Of a stretch of DNA of 5,195 nt, positions 1 to 5,195 are shown in pieces. Every line of letters starts with the position of its first letter. Within the stretch, counting starts at the first letter, position 1. Below the pieces are notes generated by a model. That model made no database searches. It was not told the origin of the DNA and was given only the letters and a program-made list of their open reading frames with translations. Source of the DNA: Alcanivorax sp. (GTDB taxonomy: Bacteria > Pseudomonadota > Gammaproteobacteria > Pseudomonadales > Alcanivoracaceae); NCBI GenBank assembly GCA_007135015.1, contig SLJS01000189.1:1-5195 (forward strand). Reading direction: 5' to 3'. Both the position numbers and the translations under genes were made by a program.

Positions 1-1495
1 CATGGGTGCATTTGGGCGCAAGCGGGTCACCATTGAGCCACTGGGCACCCGGCGCGCCATCCTCGCCGCCTTCCAGCCCCCAGGGAGCATGGCGCCGGCG
101 CTCGGTGAGCAGGGTGAACCGGGCCGGACCCAGAAACAGCAGTTCTCGCTCGAGACCATCGCCGCCCGGGTTGCGCCCCGCCCCGCCGCTGCCGGTGCGC
201 AGCCGGTAGCGGGTCACCCGCAGCGGGTAGTGGCTTTCCACGCTTTCAATGGGGGTATTCAGGGTATTGGTCATGTGGCTCTGGACGCCGGACAGGCCGG
301 GATGTCCGGCACAGGCGCCCATGCCGCCACCCATGGTTTCGTAATAGTCCCAGCCGTCGTCGCCGGCCCGCCCCATGGCCAGGTTGTTCATGGTGCCCTG
401 GCTGGCGGCGGGGATACATCCGGGCAGAGCCTGCGCAAGCGCGCCGAGCACCCCGTCCACCAGCCGGGAGCTGGTCTCCACATTGCCGGCGGCCACCGCC
501 GCCGGACGGCGGGCATTGACCAGCGAGCCTTCCGGCGCGGTCAGGGTCATGGGCCGGAACAATCCGGCACAGGAGGGCACCTCGGCGGGCATCAGGCAGC
601 GGAAACAGTAGAAGACCGCCGCCGCGGCCACGGACAGGGGGCAGTTGATATTGCCGTCCACCTGCTCCGCGGTACCGGTGAAGTCCACTTCCAGGGACTC
701 GCCACGCACTTTCAGGGTAACCGCCACCGGGATGTCCTCCCGGCCCTGGCCGTCGTCATCCATCCAGTCCCGGAAGGACCAGTCGCCGTCCGGTATCTCC
801 GCCAGCAGCTGCCGGCTGAGGCGCTCGCCCCAGCCATTGAGCCCCTCCGTGGCCTCCAGGAACCAGTCTCGTCCGGCCTCCGCGATCAGCGCCTCCAGCC
901 GTGCGGCCCCCGCGCCACAGGCACTGGCCTGGGCAACAAAGTCCGCAAAGCGCGGCGAGTCCAGCGGCAGTTCCTCCCCCTCCTCCGGCCAGCCCGCCAG
1001 CCGGCGGGCCAGGGGCCGGTTCCATTCCCCGTCGCGCATCAGCCAGGACGGCGGGATCACCAGTCCCTCTTCCTCCAGGGTGCGTGAAATCGGCATCGAA
1101 CCGGGTGAGTGGGCGCCCACATTGGCGTGGTGAGCACGGGTGACGGAAAAGGCCACGGGAGCGTGCGGGTCCTCGCGGGCGAACAGGGGTGCGACCACGG
1201 TAATGTCGGGAAGATGGGTGCCGCCCAGATAGGGGTCGTTGACCACCAGCAGGTCCCCGGCCCGCCAGTCGCGCCCTTCCACCAGGTCCGCCATGGCCCA
1301 GGCCATGCTGCCCAGGTGCACGGGAATATGGGCGGCCTGGGCGCAGAGCCCGCCCCGGGCATCGAACAGGGCGCAGGAGAAATCCAGCCGGTCCTTGATA
1401 TTGGGCGAGAAGGCGCTGCGCCGCAGCAGCGCGCCCATCTCGTCACAGATGCCGGCAAGACGATTGGCGAAGATGCCCAGCTGGACGGGATTCAT
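1..1495 (-). CDS. hyuB: Hydantoinase B/oxoprolinase family protein (HyuB-like), C-terminus cut by window edge
   Basis: Open without a stop from an ATG at 1495 to the left edge (498 residues seen). Family members run about 510-590, so a short C-terminal piece is missing. The family comprises ATP-dependent hydrolase or carboxylase subunits acting on cyclic amides (hydantoins, 5-oxoproline) or ketones, usually paired with an HyuA subunit; cytosolic. Visible family hallmarks, in order: an N-terminal MNPVQLGIF start, SAFSPNIKDRLDFSCALFD at about 27-45, HIPVHLGSM at 56-64, NDPYLGGTHLPD at 86-97, AHHANVGAHSPGSMP at 121-135, a TMGGGMGA loop near 387-394, and the glycine-rich GSGGAGRNPGGDGLERE near 435-451. 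H94, D97 and H122/H123 are candidate metal ligands by motif, which is inference. Only a weak GGA Shine-Dalgarno lies 7 bases before the ATG. No HyuA is visible upstream. The exact substrate cannot be told; the symbol marks the family only. Confidence 0.93.
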   Translation of the reverse strand, partial: MNPVQLGIFANRLAGICDEMGALLRRSAFSPNIKDRLDFSCALFDARGGLCAQAAHIPVHLGSMAWAMADLVEGRDWRAGDLLVVNDPYLGGTHLPDITVVAPLFAREDPHAPVAFSVTRAHHANVGAHSPGSMPISRTLEEEGLVIPPSWLMRDGEWNRPLARRLAGWPEEGEELPLDSPRFADFVAQASACGAGAARLEALIAEAGRDWFLEATEGLNGWGERLSRQLLAEIPDGDWSFRDWMDDDGQGREDIPVAVTLKVRGESLEVDFTGTAEQVDGNINCPLSVAAAAVFYCFRCLMPAEVPSCAGLFRPMTLTAPEGSLVNARRPAAVAAGNVETSSRLVDGVLGALAQALPGCIPAASQGTMNNLAMGRAGDDGWDYYETMGGGMGACAGHPGLSGVQSHMTNTLNTPIESVESHYPLRVTRYRLRTGSGGAGRNPGGDGLERELLFLGPARFTLLTERRRHAPWGLEGGEDGAPGAQWLNGDPLAPKCTH

Positions 1496-1515
1496 CGCTG
1501 GATCCGGTAAACCAT
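1492..1515 (-). other. Possible 7-codon leader ORF overlapping the hydantoinase gene start
   Basis: An ATG at 1515 opens a 7-codon ORF (MVYRIQR) whose TGA overlaps the ATG of the hydantoinase gene as ATGA. A good Shine-Dalgarno (AGAGGA, 1532-1527) lies 11 bases before this ATG, but 31 bases before the hydantoinase ATG, too far to serve it directly. The arrangement could support translational coupling, but so short an ORF can easily arise by chance. Treat as tentative. Confidence 0.2.
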
Positions 1516-1547
1516 GATGGTGCCATTCCTCTTGTACTGGGGTAGGC

Positions 1548-1563
1548 AGGGCTCAGCAGCCCT
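1548..1563. other. Small perfect stem-loop over the stop codon of the 56-codon ORF
   Basis: AGGGCT and AGCCCT form a 6-bp stem around a 4-base loop. It covers the TGA (1555-1553) of the minus-strand small ORF. No T-run follows on either strand, so it is not an intrinsic terminator. It could slow ribosomes or stabilise RNA between the small ORF and the hydantoinase gene, or be chance in GC-rich DNA. Confidence 0.3.
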
Positions 1564-1723
1564 CGCTGGTAGCCCGGGCCTGTTCAAGCGTTCGATTCTG
1601 CCGCTCGCTGGCCTTCTCAAGCACCTCCCGGTATACACGCTTCTTCCGCGCAGAAGATGCATTCCGTACGAAGTCCGACAGAGGGCTGGAGCCCCGCTGT
1701 CTGCGTCTGAGGTGACTAATCAT
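1553..1723 (-). CDS. Small basic protein of unknown function (56 aa)
   Basis: ATG at 1723 to TGA at 1553. I do not recognise the family with certainty. The N-terminus is very basic (MISHLRRRQRGSS), followed by a segment reading LSDFVRNASSARKKRVYREV and then a charged, probably amphipathic helix (LEKASERQNRTLEQARA) to the end. Such short, charged, helical proteins resemble antitoxin-like or small regulatory proteins, but no toxin partner is adjacent and this is only an impression. It ends 57 bases before the hydantoinase ATG and is in the same frame, so the two could be co-transcribed. There is no convincing Shine-Dalgarno: AAGG is 13 bases away. AGA and CGA codons and lower GC set it apart from its neighbours. 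It may be a real small gene, a remnant, or spurious. Confidence 0.45.
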   Translation of the reverse strand: MISHLRRRQRGSSPLSDFVRNASSARKKRVYREVLEKASERQNRTLEQARATSEGC

Positions 1724-1729
1724 GAGGCT

Positions 1730-1759
1730 ACACTAACCTTTTCCATTGTTTCCGCTCAA
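1730..1759 (-). promoter_or_regulatory. Possible weak promoter for the 56-codon ORF
   Basis: Reading the minus strand, TTGAGC (1759-1754) is followed after 18 bases by TAGTGT (1735-1730). The -10 matches consensus at only three of six positions. Initiation six to seven bases later would fall on the ATG at 1723 and give a leaderless mRNA, which would fit the missing Shine-Dalgarno. Low confidence. Confidence 0.25.
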
Positions 1760-1922
1760 TAACCCCCTGCAACGCGCAAGAAAATCTACCACTGGAGCCC
1801 GGCACATCGTGGCAATCCGGTTATGGCAATTCCGTCGCAGACCGGAGAACTCCTTATATCCTTGATATCCTTACCCGGTCCTTATCAGCTTACCTTTCGC
1901 CCCTCCGCAACCTGCAGGCTCT

Positions 1923-1978
1923 ACCGACCACCGACCACCGGCCACCGACCACCGGCCACCGACCACCGGCCACCGAAA
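1923..1978. repeat. Heptanucleotide tandem repeat, ACCGRCC x7 plus a partial unit
   Basis: Seven consecutive heptamers run from 1923 to 1971, followed by a partial eighth (ACCGAAA). The units read ACCGACC twice, then alternate ACCGGCC and ACCGACC, giving a higher-order 14-base period over roughly three copies. The opposite strand is rich in GG pairs (GGTCGGTGGCCGGT). The array ends about 30 bases before the -35 box of the argD promoter. Such short tandem arrays usually change copy number by replication slippage, so the length may differ between strains. Confidence 0.92.
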
Positions 1979-2007
1979 ACCGCCATCCACCCCTGCCCGC
2001 AGGCCAA

Positions 2008-2036
2008 TTGCGCAAGCCCTTTCAGGCGGCTATTAT
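2008..2036 (+). promoter_or_regulatory. Sigma70-like promoter for argD-argF
   Basis: TTGCGC (2008-2013) and TATTAT (2031-2036) are separated by exactly 17 bases. The -10 differs from TATAAT at one position and the -35 keeps the key TTG. Predicted initiation is at about 2042-2046, giving a 5' leader of roughly 50-55 bases before the argD ATG. It is the only good plus-strand promoter I see close upstream of argD. No convincing ArgR operator (two inverted TGAAT-type half sites) overlaps it. Confidence 0.65.
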
Positions 2037-2046
2037 CCGCGGTCCA

Positions 2047-2070
2047 CGGCAGCTCCGGCTGCCGTTTTTT
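2047..2070 (+). terminator. Terminator-shaped hairpin with T6 tract at the 5' end of the argD leader
   Basis: CGGCAGC (2047-2053), loop TCCG, GCTGCCG (2058-2064), then six T's (2065-2070): a perfect 7-bp GC-rich stem, extendable by one A-T pair, with the form of a Rho-independent terminator on the plus strand. No plus-strand gene lies upstream for it to terminate. It sits between the predicted argD start site and the argD ATG at 2097. It may be an attenuator-like element, a stabilising 5' hairpin, or a block to stray transcription coming from the intergenic region. Structure is certain from the sequence; function is inference. Confidence 0.7.
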
Positions 2071-2096
2071 GTTTGAATACCCTTTTCGAGCCGACA

Positions 2097-3278
2097 ATGA
2101 GTGATGAGCACCTGATGCCTGTCTATGCACGCCAGCCGCTGGCCTTCGCCAGGGGCCACGGCGTCTGGCTGGAGACCGCCGAAGGCGAGTCGTACCTGGA
2201 CGCGCTGTCCGGCATTGCCGTTTGCAATCTGGGCCACGGCCATCCGGCGGTGGTGGAAGCACTGCGCGAGCAGGCCGGCACGCTGATTCATACGTCCAAT
2301 CTGTACCGCATTCCGGTGCAGGAAAGGCTTGCGGAGCGCCTCTGCGCGGTCTCCGGCATGGAGCGGGCGTTCTTCTGCAATTCCGGTGCCGAGTCCAACG
2401 AAACCGCCATCAAGCTGGCGCGGCGGCATGGCCATGCCCGCGGCGTGGAAACCCCGCGCATCCTGGTGATGGACAACGCCTTTCACGGGCGCACCCTGGC
2501 GTCGCTGTCAGCCACCGGCAATACCCGCGCCCAGGAAGGCTTCGCGCCGCTGGTGGAAGGCTTTGTGCGGGTGCCCTTCGATGACCTTGCGGCGGTGGAA
2601 AAGGCCGCCGGCGAATATCCGGATATCGTGGCGGTGCTGGTCGAGCCCATCCAGGGCGAGGGCGGTGTCCAGGTGCCCGCCGAAGACTACCTGGAACGCC
2701 TGCGCACACTCTGCGACGAGCAGGGCTGGCTGCTGATGCTCGATGAGGTGCAGACCGGCAACGGACGCACCGGCGAGTACTTTGCCGGCGCCTCGGCGCG
2801 GCCCGATGTCATCACCACCGCCAAGGGACTCGGCAACGGCTTTCCCATCGCCGTATGCCTGGCCCGCGGCGAAGCCGCCGAGGCCCTGGGCCCGGGCAGT
2901 CACGGCACCACCTATGGCGGCAATCCGCTGGGCTGCGCCACGGCGCTGGCCGTGGTGGACACCCTGGAGAACGAGGCCATCCCGGCTGTGCGTGAAAAAG
3001 GCGAAAGACTGCGTGAAAAACTGCGCGAACAGCTCGAACCCACGGGCCTGGTGCGCGAGATCCGGGGCCGCGGGTTGATTCTCGGCATCGTGCTGGAGCG
3101 TGACTGCGCGGAGGTGGTGGAGCTGGCCCGGGACCAGGGGCTGCTGGTCAATGTCACTGCCGGCAATGTGATCCGGCTGCTTCCGCCGCTGGTGATCTCC
3201 GACGAGGAGATCGATCTGCTGGCAACACGACTGGGCCGGGCGGTGGCGGAGTTCGCCCGGAGACAGGAGGCGTCATGA
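2097..3278 (+). CDS. argD: Acetylornithine aminotransferase (ArgD), PLP-dependent class III
   Basis: 393 residues, full length for the family. Transfers an amino group from glutamate to N-acetylglutamate semialdehyde to form N-acetylornithine in arginine biosynthesis; members often also act on succinyl-diaminopimelate in lysine synthesis. Cytosolic. Fold-type I PLP features: phosphate-binding NSGAES (95-100), AFHGRT with ring-stacking F129 (128-133), EPIQGEGG (183-190), LDEVQTGNGRTG with PLP-nitrogen D216 (215-226), Schiff-base lysine K243 in TTAKGLGNGFP (240-250), and the HGTTYGGNP loop (269-277). The ATG at 2097 gives the usual short N-terminus (MSDEHLMPVYARQPLAF); an in-frame TTG at 2073 would add eight atypical residues and has no ribosome site. 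The Shine-Dalgarno is weak (GAG, 6 bases upstream). Its TGA overlaps the argF ATG. Catabolic homologues (astC/aruC) look similar, but the argF neighbour supports ArgD. Confidence 0.95.
   Translation: MSDEHLMPVYARQPLAFARGHGVWLETAEGESYLDALSGIAVCNLGHGHPAVVEALREQAGTLIHTSNLYRIPVQERLAERLCAVSGMERAFFCNSGAESNETAIKLARRHGHARGVETPRILVMDNAFHGRTLASLSATGNTRAQEGFAPLVEGFVRVPFDDLAAVEKAAGEYPDIVAVLVEPIQGEGGVQVPAEDYLERLRTLCDEQGWLLMLDEVQTGNGRTGEYFAGASARPDVITTAKGLGNGFPIAVCLARGEAAEALGPGSHGTTYGGNPLGCATALAVVDTLENEAIPAVREKGERLREKLREQLEPTGLVREIRGRGLILGIVLERDCAEVVELARDQGLLVNVTAGNVIRLLPPLVISDEEIDLLATRLGRAVAEFARRQEAS
3265..3278 (+). promoter_or_regulatory. Consensus ribosome binding site and ATGA overlap coupling argD to argF
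   Basis: AGGAGG (3265-3270), a full match to the anti-16S core, lies 4 bases before the argF ATG (3275) and within the last codons of argD. The argD TGA (3276-3278) and argF ATG share bases. Terminating ribosomes can restart at once, so the two enzymes are likely made in a fixed ratio. This site is much stronger than the one in front of argD. Confidence 0.85.
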
Positions 3279-4180
3279 GTACACGCCATTTCCTTACCCT
3301 GCTGGACCTGGAAGCCGAGGAACTCGGCTACCTGATCCAGCGGGCCATCGAACTCAAGACCATGCTTCGCCAGGGGCGCCGGCACGAGCCACTGCGCAAC
3401 CAGACCCTGGGCATGATCTTCGAGAAATCCTCCACGCGCACGCGGGTCTCCTTTGAAGTGGCCATGACCCAGTTCGGCGGCGCCAGCGTTTTCCTGTCGC
3501 CCCGGGACACCCAGCTGGGCCGGGGCGAACCGGTGGAGGATTCCGCCCGGGTGCTCTCACGCATGGTGGACGGGGTGATGATCCGCACCTTTTCCCACGA
3601 GACGCTGGAGACCTTCGCGAAACATTCGTCGGTGCCGGTGATCAACGCACTGACGGATGAATTCCATCCCTGCCAGCTGCTTGCCGACATCCAGACCTTC
3701 ACCGAGCATCGCGGCAGCATCCGCGGCAGAAAGGTGACCTGGGTGGGCGACGGCAACAATGTCTGCCACTCCTGGATCAATGCGGCCCGGCAGTTCGATT
3801 TCGAGCTGGTGGTCTGCGCGCCTGAGGGCTTTGATCCGCGGGCGGATCTGCTCGAGCGCGAACGCGGGCGCGTCCAGGTGGAACGGGATCCAGAGCGGGC
3901 GGTAAAGGATGCCTCGCTGGTGGTCACCGATGTCTGGGCGTCCATGGGGCAGGAAGACGAGCAGGCCCGCCGCGCCAGCGCCTTCCGCGATTATCAGGTC
4001 AGCCCCGCACTGATGGACCAGGCCGCCGACGACGCCCTGTTCATGCACTGCCTGCCCGCCCACCGGGGCGAGGAAATCAGCGAGGACATGCTGGAGGATC
4101 CCCGCTCGGTGGTCTGGGACGAGGCGGAAAACCGACTGCATGCGCAAAAGGCCCTGCTGGAATTTCTCATGGGCAGCTGA
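3275..4180 (+). CDS. argF: Ornithine carbamoyltransferase (ArgF), anabolic type
   Basis: 301 residues, typical for the short anabolic enzymes (about 300-310; the E. coli proteins are longer). Condenses ornithine with carbamoyl phosphate to give citrulline; cytosolic, normally a trimer. Carbamoyl-phosphate binding is shown by STRTR (53-57), with R104 in MIRTF and HPCQ at 131-134. The ornithine domain shows GDGNNV (158-163), D219 and SMG (223-225). HCLPAHRGEE (258-267) supplies the active-site cysteine C259. The FHPCQLLAD segment together with HCLP separates it from aspartate carbamoyltransferase. The start overlaps the argD stop and has a consensus AGGAGG at 4-base spacing. ArgD product becomes ornithine after deacetylation, so the two genes are close pathway neighbours. 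No truncation or missing key residue seen. Confidence 0.97.
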   Translation: MSTRHFLTLLDLEAEELGYLIQRAIELKTMLRQGRRHEPLRNQTLGMIFEKSSTRTRVSFEVAMTQFGGASVFLSPRDTQLGRGEPVEDSARVLSRMVDGVMIRTFSHETLETFAKHSSVPVINALTDEFHPCQLLADIQTFTEHRGSIRGRKVTWVGDGNNVCHSWINAARQFDFELVVCAPEGFDPRADLLERERGRVQVERDPERAVKDASLVVTDVWASMGQEDEQARRASAFRDYQVSPALMDQAADDALFMHCLPAHRGEEISEDMLEDPRSVVWDEAENRLHAQKALLEFLMGS

Positions 4181-4199
4181 GGGCGATCGTGCGTCGCCC
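4181..4199 (+). other. Inverted repeat just after argF, no T-run
   Basis: GGGCGA (4181-4186) and TCGCCC (4194-4199) form a 6-bp stem with a 7-base loop, starting at the base after the argF stop codon. No T-run follows (the next bases are CGGCTCCCC), so it is not a classic intrinsic terminator. It may protect the 3' end of an argDF message or partly reduce read-through into the ABC gene. The rest of the 75-base gap shows no clear promoter. Confidence 0.4.
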
Positions 4200-4255
4200 C
4201 GGCTCCCCGTTGGCTGTAAGCTGTCCGTTGCGCCCGGCCGTGGAGACCGAAACCC

Positions 4256-5195
4256 ATGACGCACCCGCTGCTCAGCGTCGAGCAAATCGAATGCCGCTAC
4301 GAAGGTGAAATCGTGGTCCGGGATCCGAGCTTCGCGCTGGAGACCGGCGAGATCGGCTGTCTGCTGGGCCCGTCCGGCTGCGGCAAGACCACCACGCTGC
4401 GCGCCATCGCCGGGCTGGAGCCCCTGACCGCAGGAAGCATCCAGATCAACGGCCGGGAAGCCTCCCGTCCCGGCTATACACGCCCGCCCGAGAAACGGGG
4501 CCTGGGCATGGTATTCCAGGAGCACGCCCTCTTCCCGCACCTGAGCGTGGGCGACAACGTGGCCTTTGCGCTGCGCGGGCTGTCCGATACCGACAGGATC
4601 CGGCGGGTGCGCGAATGTCTTGCCATGGTGCGCCTGCCGGGCCTGGAGGAACGCTATCCCCATGAACTGTCCGGCGGGCAGCAGCAGCGCGTGGCGCTGG
4701 CCCGGGCCATGGCGCCGCGGCCACCGCTGATCCTGCTGGACGAGCCCTTCGCCAGTCTGGATCTGGACCTGCGGCGCCAGCTCAACCGGGAGCTGCGCGA
4801 GATCCTGCAGCTGGAAGGCATCACCGCGCTGATTGTCACCCATGACCAGGAAGAGGCGTTTTCCCTGGCCGGGCGCGTCGGGATCCTGCGGGACGGACAG
4901 ATGCTGCAGTGGGACACTCCCTACAGCATCTACCATGCACCGGCCAACCGGTTCGTGGCCGAATTCGCCGGCTCCGGCACCTTTCTTCGCGGCACGGTGG
5001 AAGCGGGTCAGCAGGTGGTCACCGCCGCGGGAACCCTGCAGGGCGGCCGTCCGCTGGGCCTGTCCCCCGGCGCCGGGGTGGAAGTGCTGATGCGTCCGGA
5101 AGATGTGGTCGCCGACCGTGACGGCCCGCTGAGCGTGCGCATTCTGGAGCGAACCTTCACCGGCCCCAACATCTTCTACCGGCTGGAGCTGGACA
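4256..5195 (+). CDS. ABC transporter ATP-binding protein, FbpC (ferric iron) type, C-terminus cut by window edge
   Basis: 313 residues seen, running off the right edge; relatives are about 340-360. Cytoplasmic ATPase powering an importer with a periplasmic binding protein and membrane permease, neither visible here. All nucleotide-binding motifs are present: Walker A GPSGCGKTT (38-46), Q-loop Q88 in VFQEHALFPHL, signature LSGGQQQR (138-145), Walker B LILLDEP (158-164) with catalytic E163, D-loop SLD (167-169) and H-loop H196 in VTHDQEEA. From about 240 a TOBE-type regulatory domain follows (MRPEDV at 279-284). The segment QWDTPYSIYHAPANRFVAEF (218-237) is typical of the FbpC/AfuC iron subgroup, though putrescine, sulfate or molybdate ATPases share the architecture. 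The usual Q-loop DY is EH here. A GGAG lies 10 bases before the ATG. Co-transcription with argDF is possible. Confidence 0.92.
   Translation, partial: MTHPLLSVEQIECRYEGEIVVRDPSFALETGEIGCLLGPSGCGKTTTLRAIAGLEPLTAGSIQINGREASRPGYTRPPEKRGLGMVFQEHALFPHLSVGDNVAFALRGLSDTDRIRRVRECLAMVRLPGLEERYPHELSGGQQQRVALARAMAPRPPLILLDEPFASLDLDLRRQLNRELREILQLEGITALIVTHDQEEAFSLAGRVGILRDGQMLQWDTPYSIYHAPANRFVAEFAGSGTFLRGTVEAGQQVVTAAGTLQGGRPLGLSPGAGVEVLMRPEDVVADRDGPLSVRILERTFTGPNIFYRLELD

Larger units (their letters stand above)
1724..2046. other. Intergenic region between divergent transcription units
   Basis: About 320 bases between the minus-strand small ORF and the start of the predicted argD transcript. Positions 1760-1920 show no convincing gene. 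An ATG-started frame at 1823 runs through the tandem repeat and out of frame into argD, and is not credible. There is a near-duplicate TTATATCC/TGATATCC around 1854-1870. The right half holds the heptamer repeat and the argD promoter, listed separately. Composition is less GC-rich than the flanking genes. Confidence 0.7.

Noticed and set aside
2..1087. A 361-codon open frame on the plus strand
   Set aside because: It lies opposite the hydantoinase B gene, whose conserved motifs are intact on the minus strand. The translation is low-complexity (A, G, H, Q, P-rich).
1514..1762. An 82-codon plus-strand ORF
   Set aside because: It is antisense to the more protein-like 56-codon minus-strand ORF, with no ribosome site or motif seen.
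1923..1978. Repeat array considered as a CRISPR
   Set aside because: Units are contiguous 7-base repeats with no spacers, and no cas genes are present.
2074..2087. Possible ArgR box (TGAAT followed by a T-rich half)
   Set aside because: Only the left half matches the TGAAT-type consensus. The right half does not form the inverted match, and I see no second tandem box.
2073..2096. TTG at 2073 as the argD start
   Set aside because: It directly follows the T6 tract with no ribosome site. The ATG at 2097 gives the usual ArgD N-terminus.
1823..2104. A 93-codon plus-strand ORF from an ATG at 1823
   Set aside because: It translates the heptamer repeat, runs through the promoter and terminator-like hairpin, and overlaps the argD start out of frame. 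No protein-like character.
3557..4936. A 459-codon open frame on the minus strand across argF and the ABC gene
   Set aside because: It is antisense to two clear genes with complete catalytic motifs. Its composition is typical of a shadow frame in GC-rich DNA and it shows no recognisable domain.

Overview
The window looks like chromosomal DNA from a GC-rich gammaproteobacterium. The main genes have a strong G/C bias at third codon positions. The anabolic-type ArgD and short (301-residue) ArgF are of a form familiar from Pseudomonas and purple-sulfur/halophilic gammaproteobacteria. This placement is inferred from protein style and base composition; the sequence does not fix a genus.

Layout: (1) Positions 1-1495, minus strand: most of a hydantoinase B/oxoprolinase-family gene, its C-terminus cut off by the left edge. 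(2) Positions 1496-2096: a lower-GC intergenic region between divergent genes. It holds a 56-codon minus-strand ORF (1553-1723) in the same frame as the hydantoinase gene and just upstream of it, an otherwise featureless stretch, a heptanucleotide tandem repeat (1923-1978), and a strong sigma70-like promoter (2008-2036). That promoter is followed directly by a terminator-shaped hairpin with a T6 tract (2047-2070). (3) Positions 2097-4180, plus strand: argD and argF, translationally coupled by an ATGA overlap. (4) Positions 4256-5195, plus strand: an FbpC-type ABC transporter ATPase running off the right edge.

Function: ArgD (N-acetylornithine aminotransferase) and ArgF (ornithine carbamoyltransferase) act two transformations apart in arginine biosynthesis. 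ArgD makes N-acetylornithine, deacetylation gives ornithine, and ArgF converts ornithine to citrulline. Their overlap suggests balanced expression from the promoter at 2008-2036. The ABC ATPase may be read from the same transcript (75-base gap, no convincing terminator), but its predicted role, probably ferric iron or similar substrate import, is not obviously linked to arginine. The hydantoinase-type gene is transcribed away from the arginine genes and is a separate unit.

Most of the window is ordinary metabolism and I see no novel multi-gene system. The parts worth a second look are in 1496-2096: the hairpin at the very start of the predicted argD mRNA, the tandem repeat just upstream of that promoter, and the small orphan ORF in front of the hydantoinase gene.
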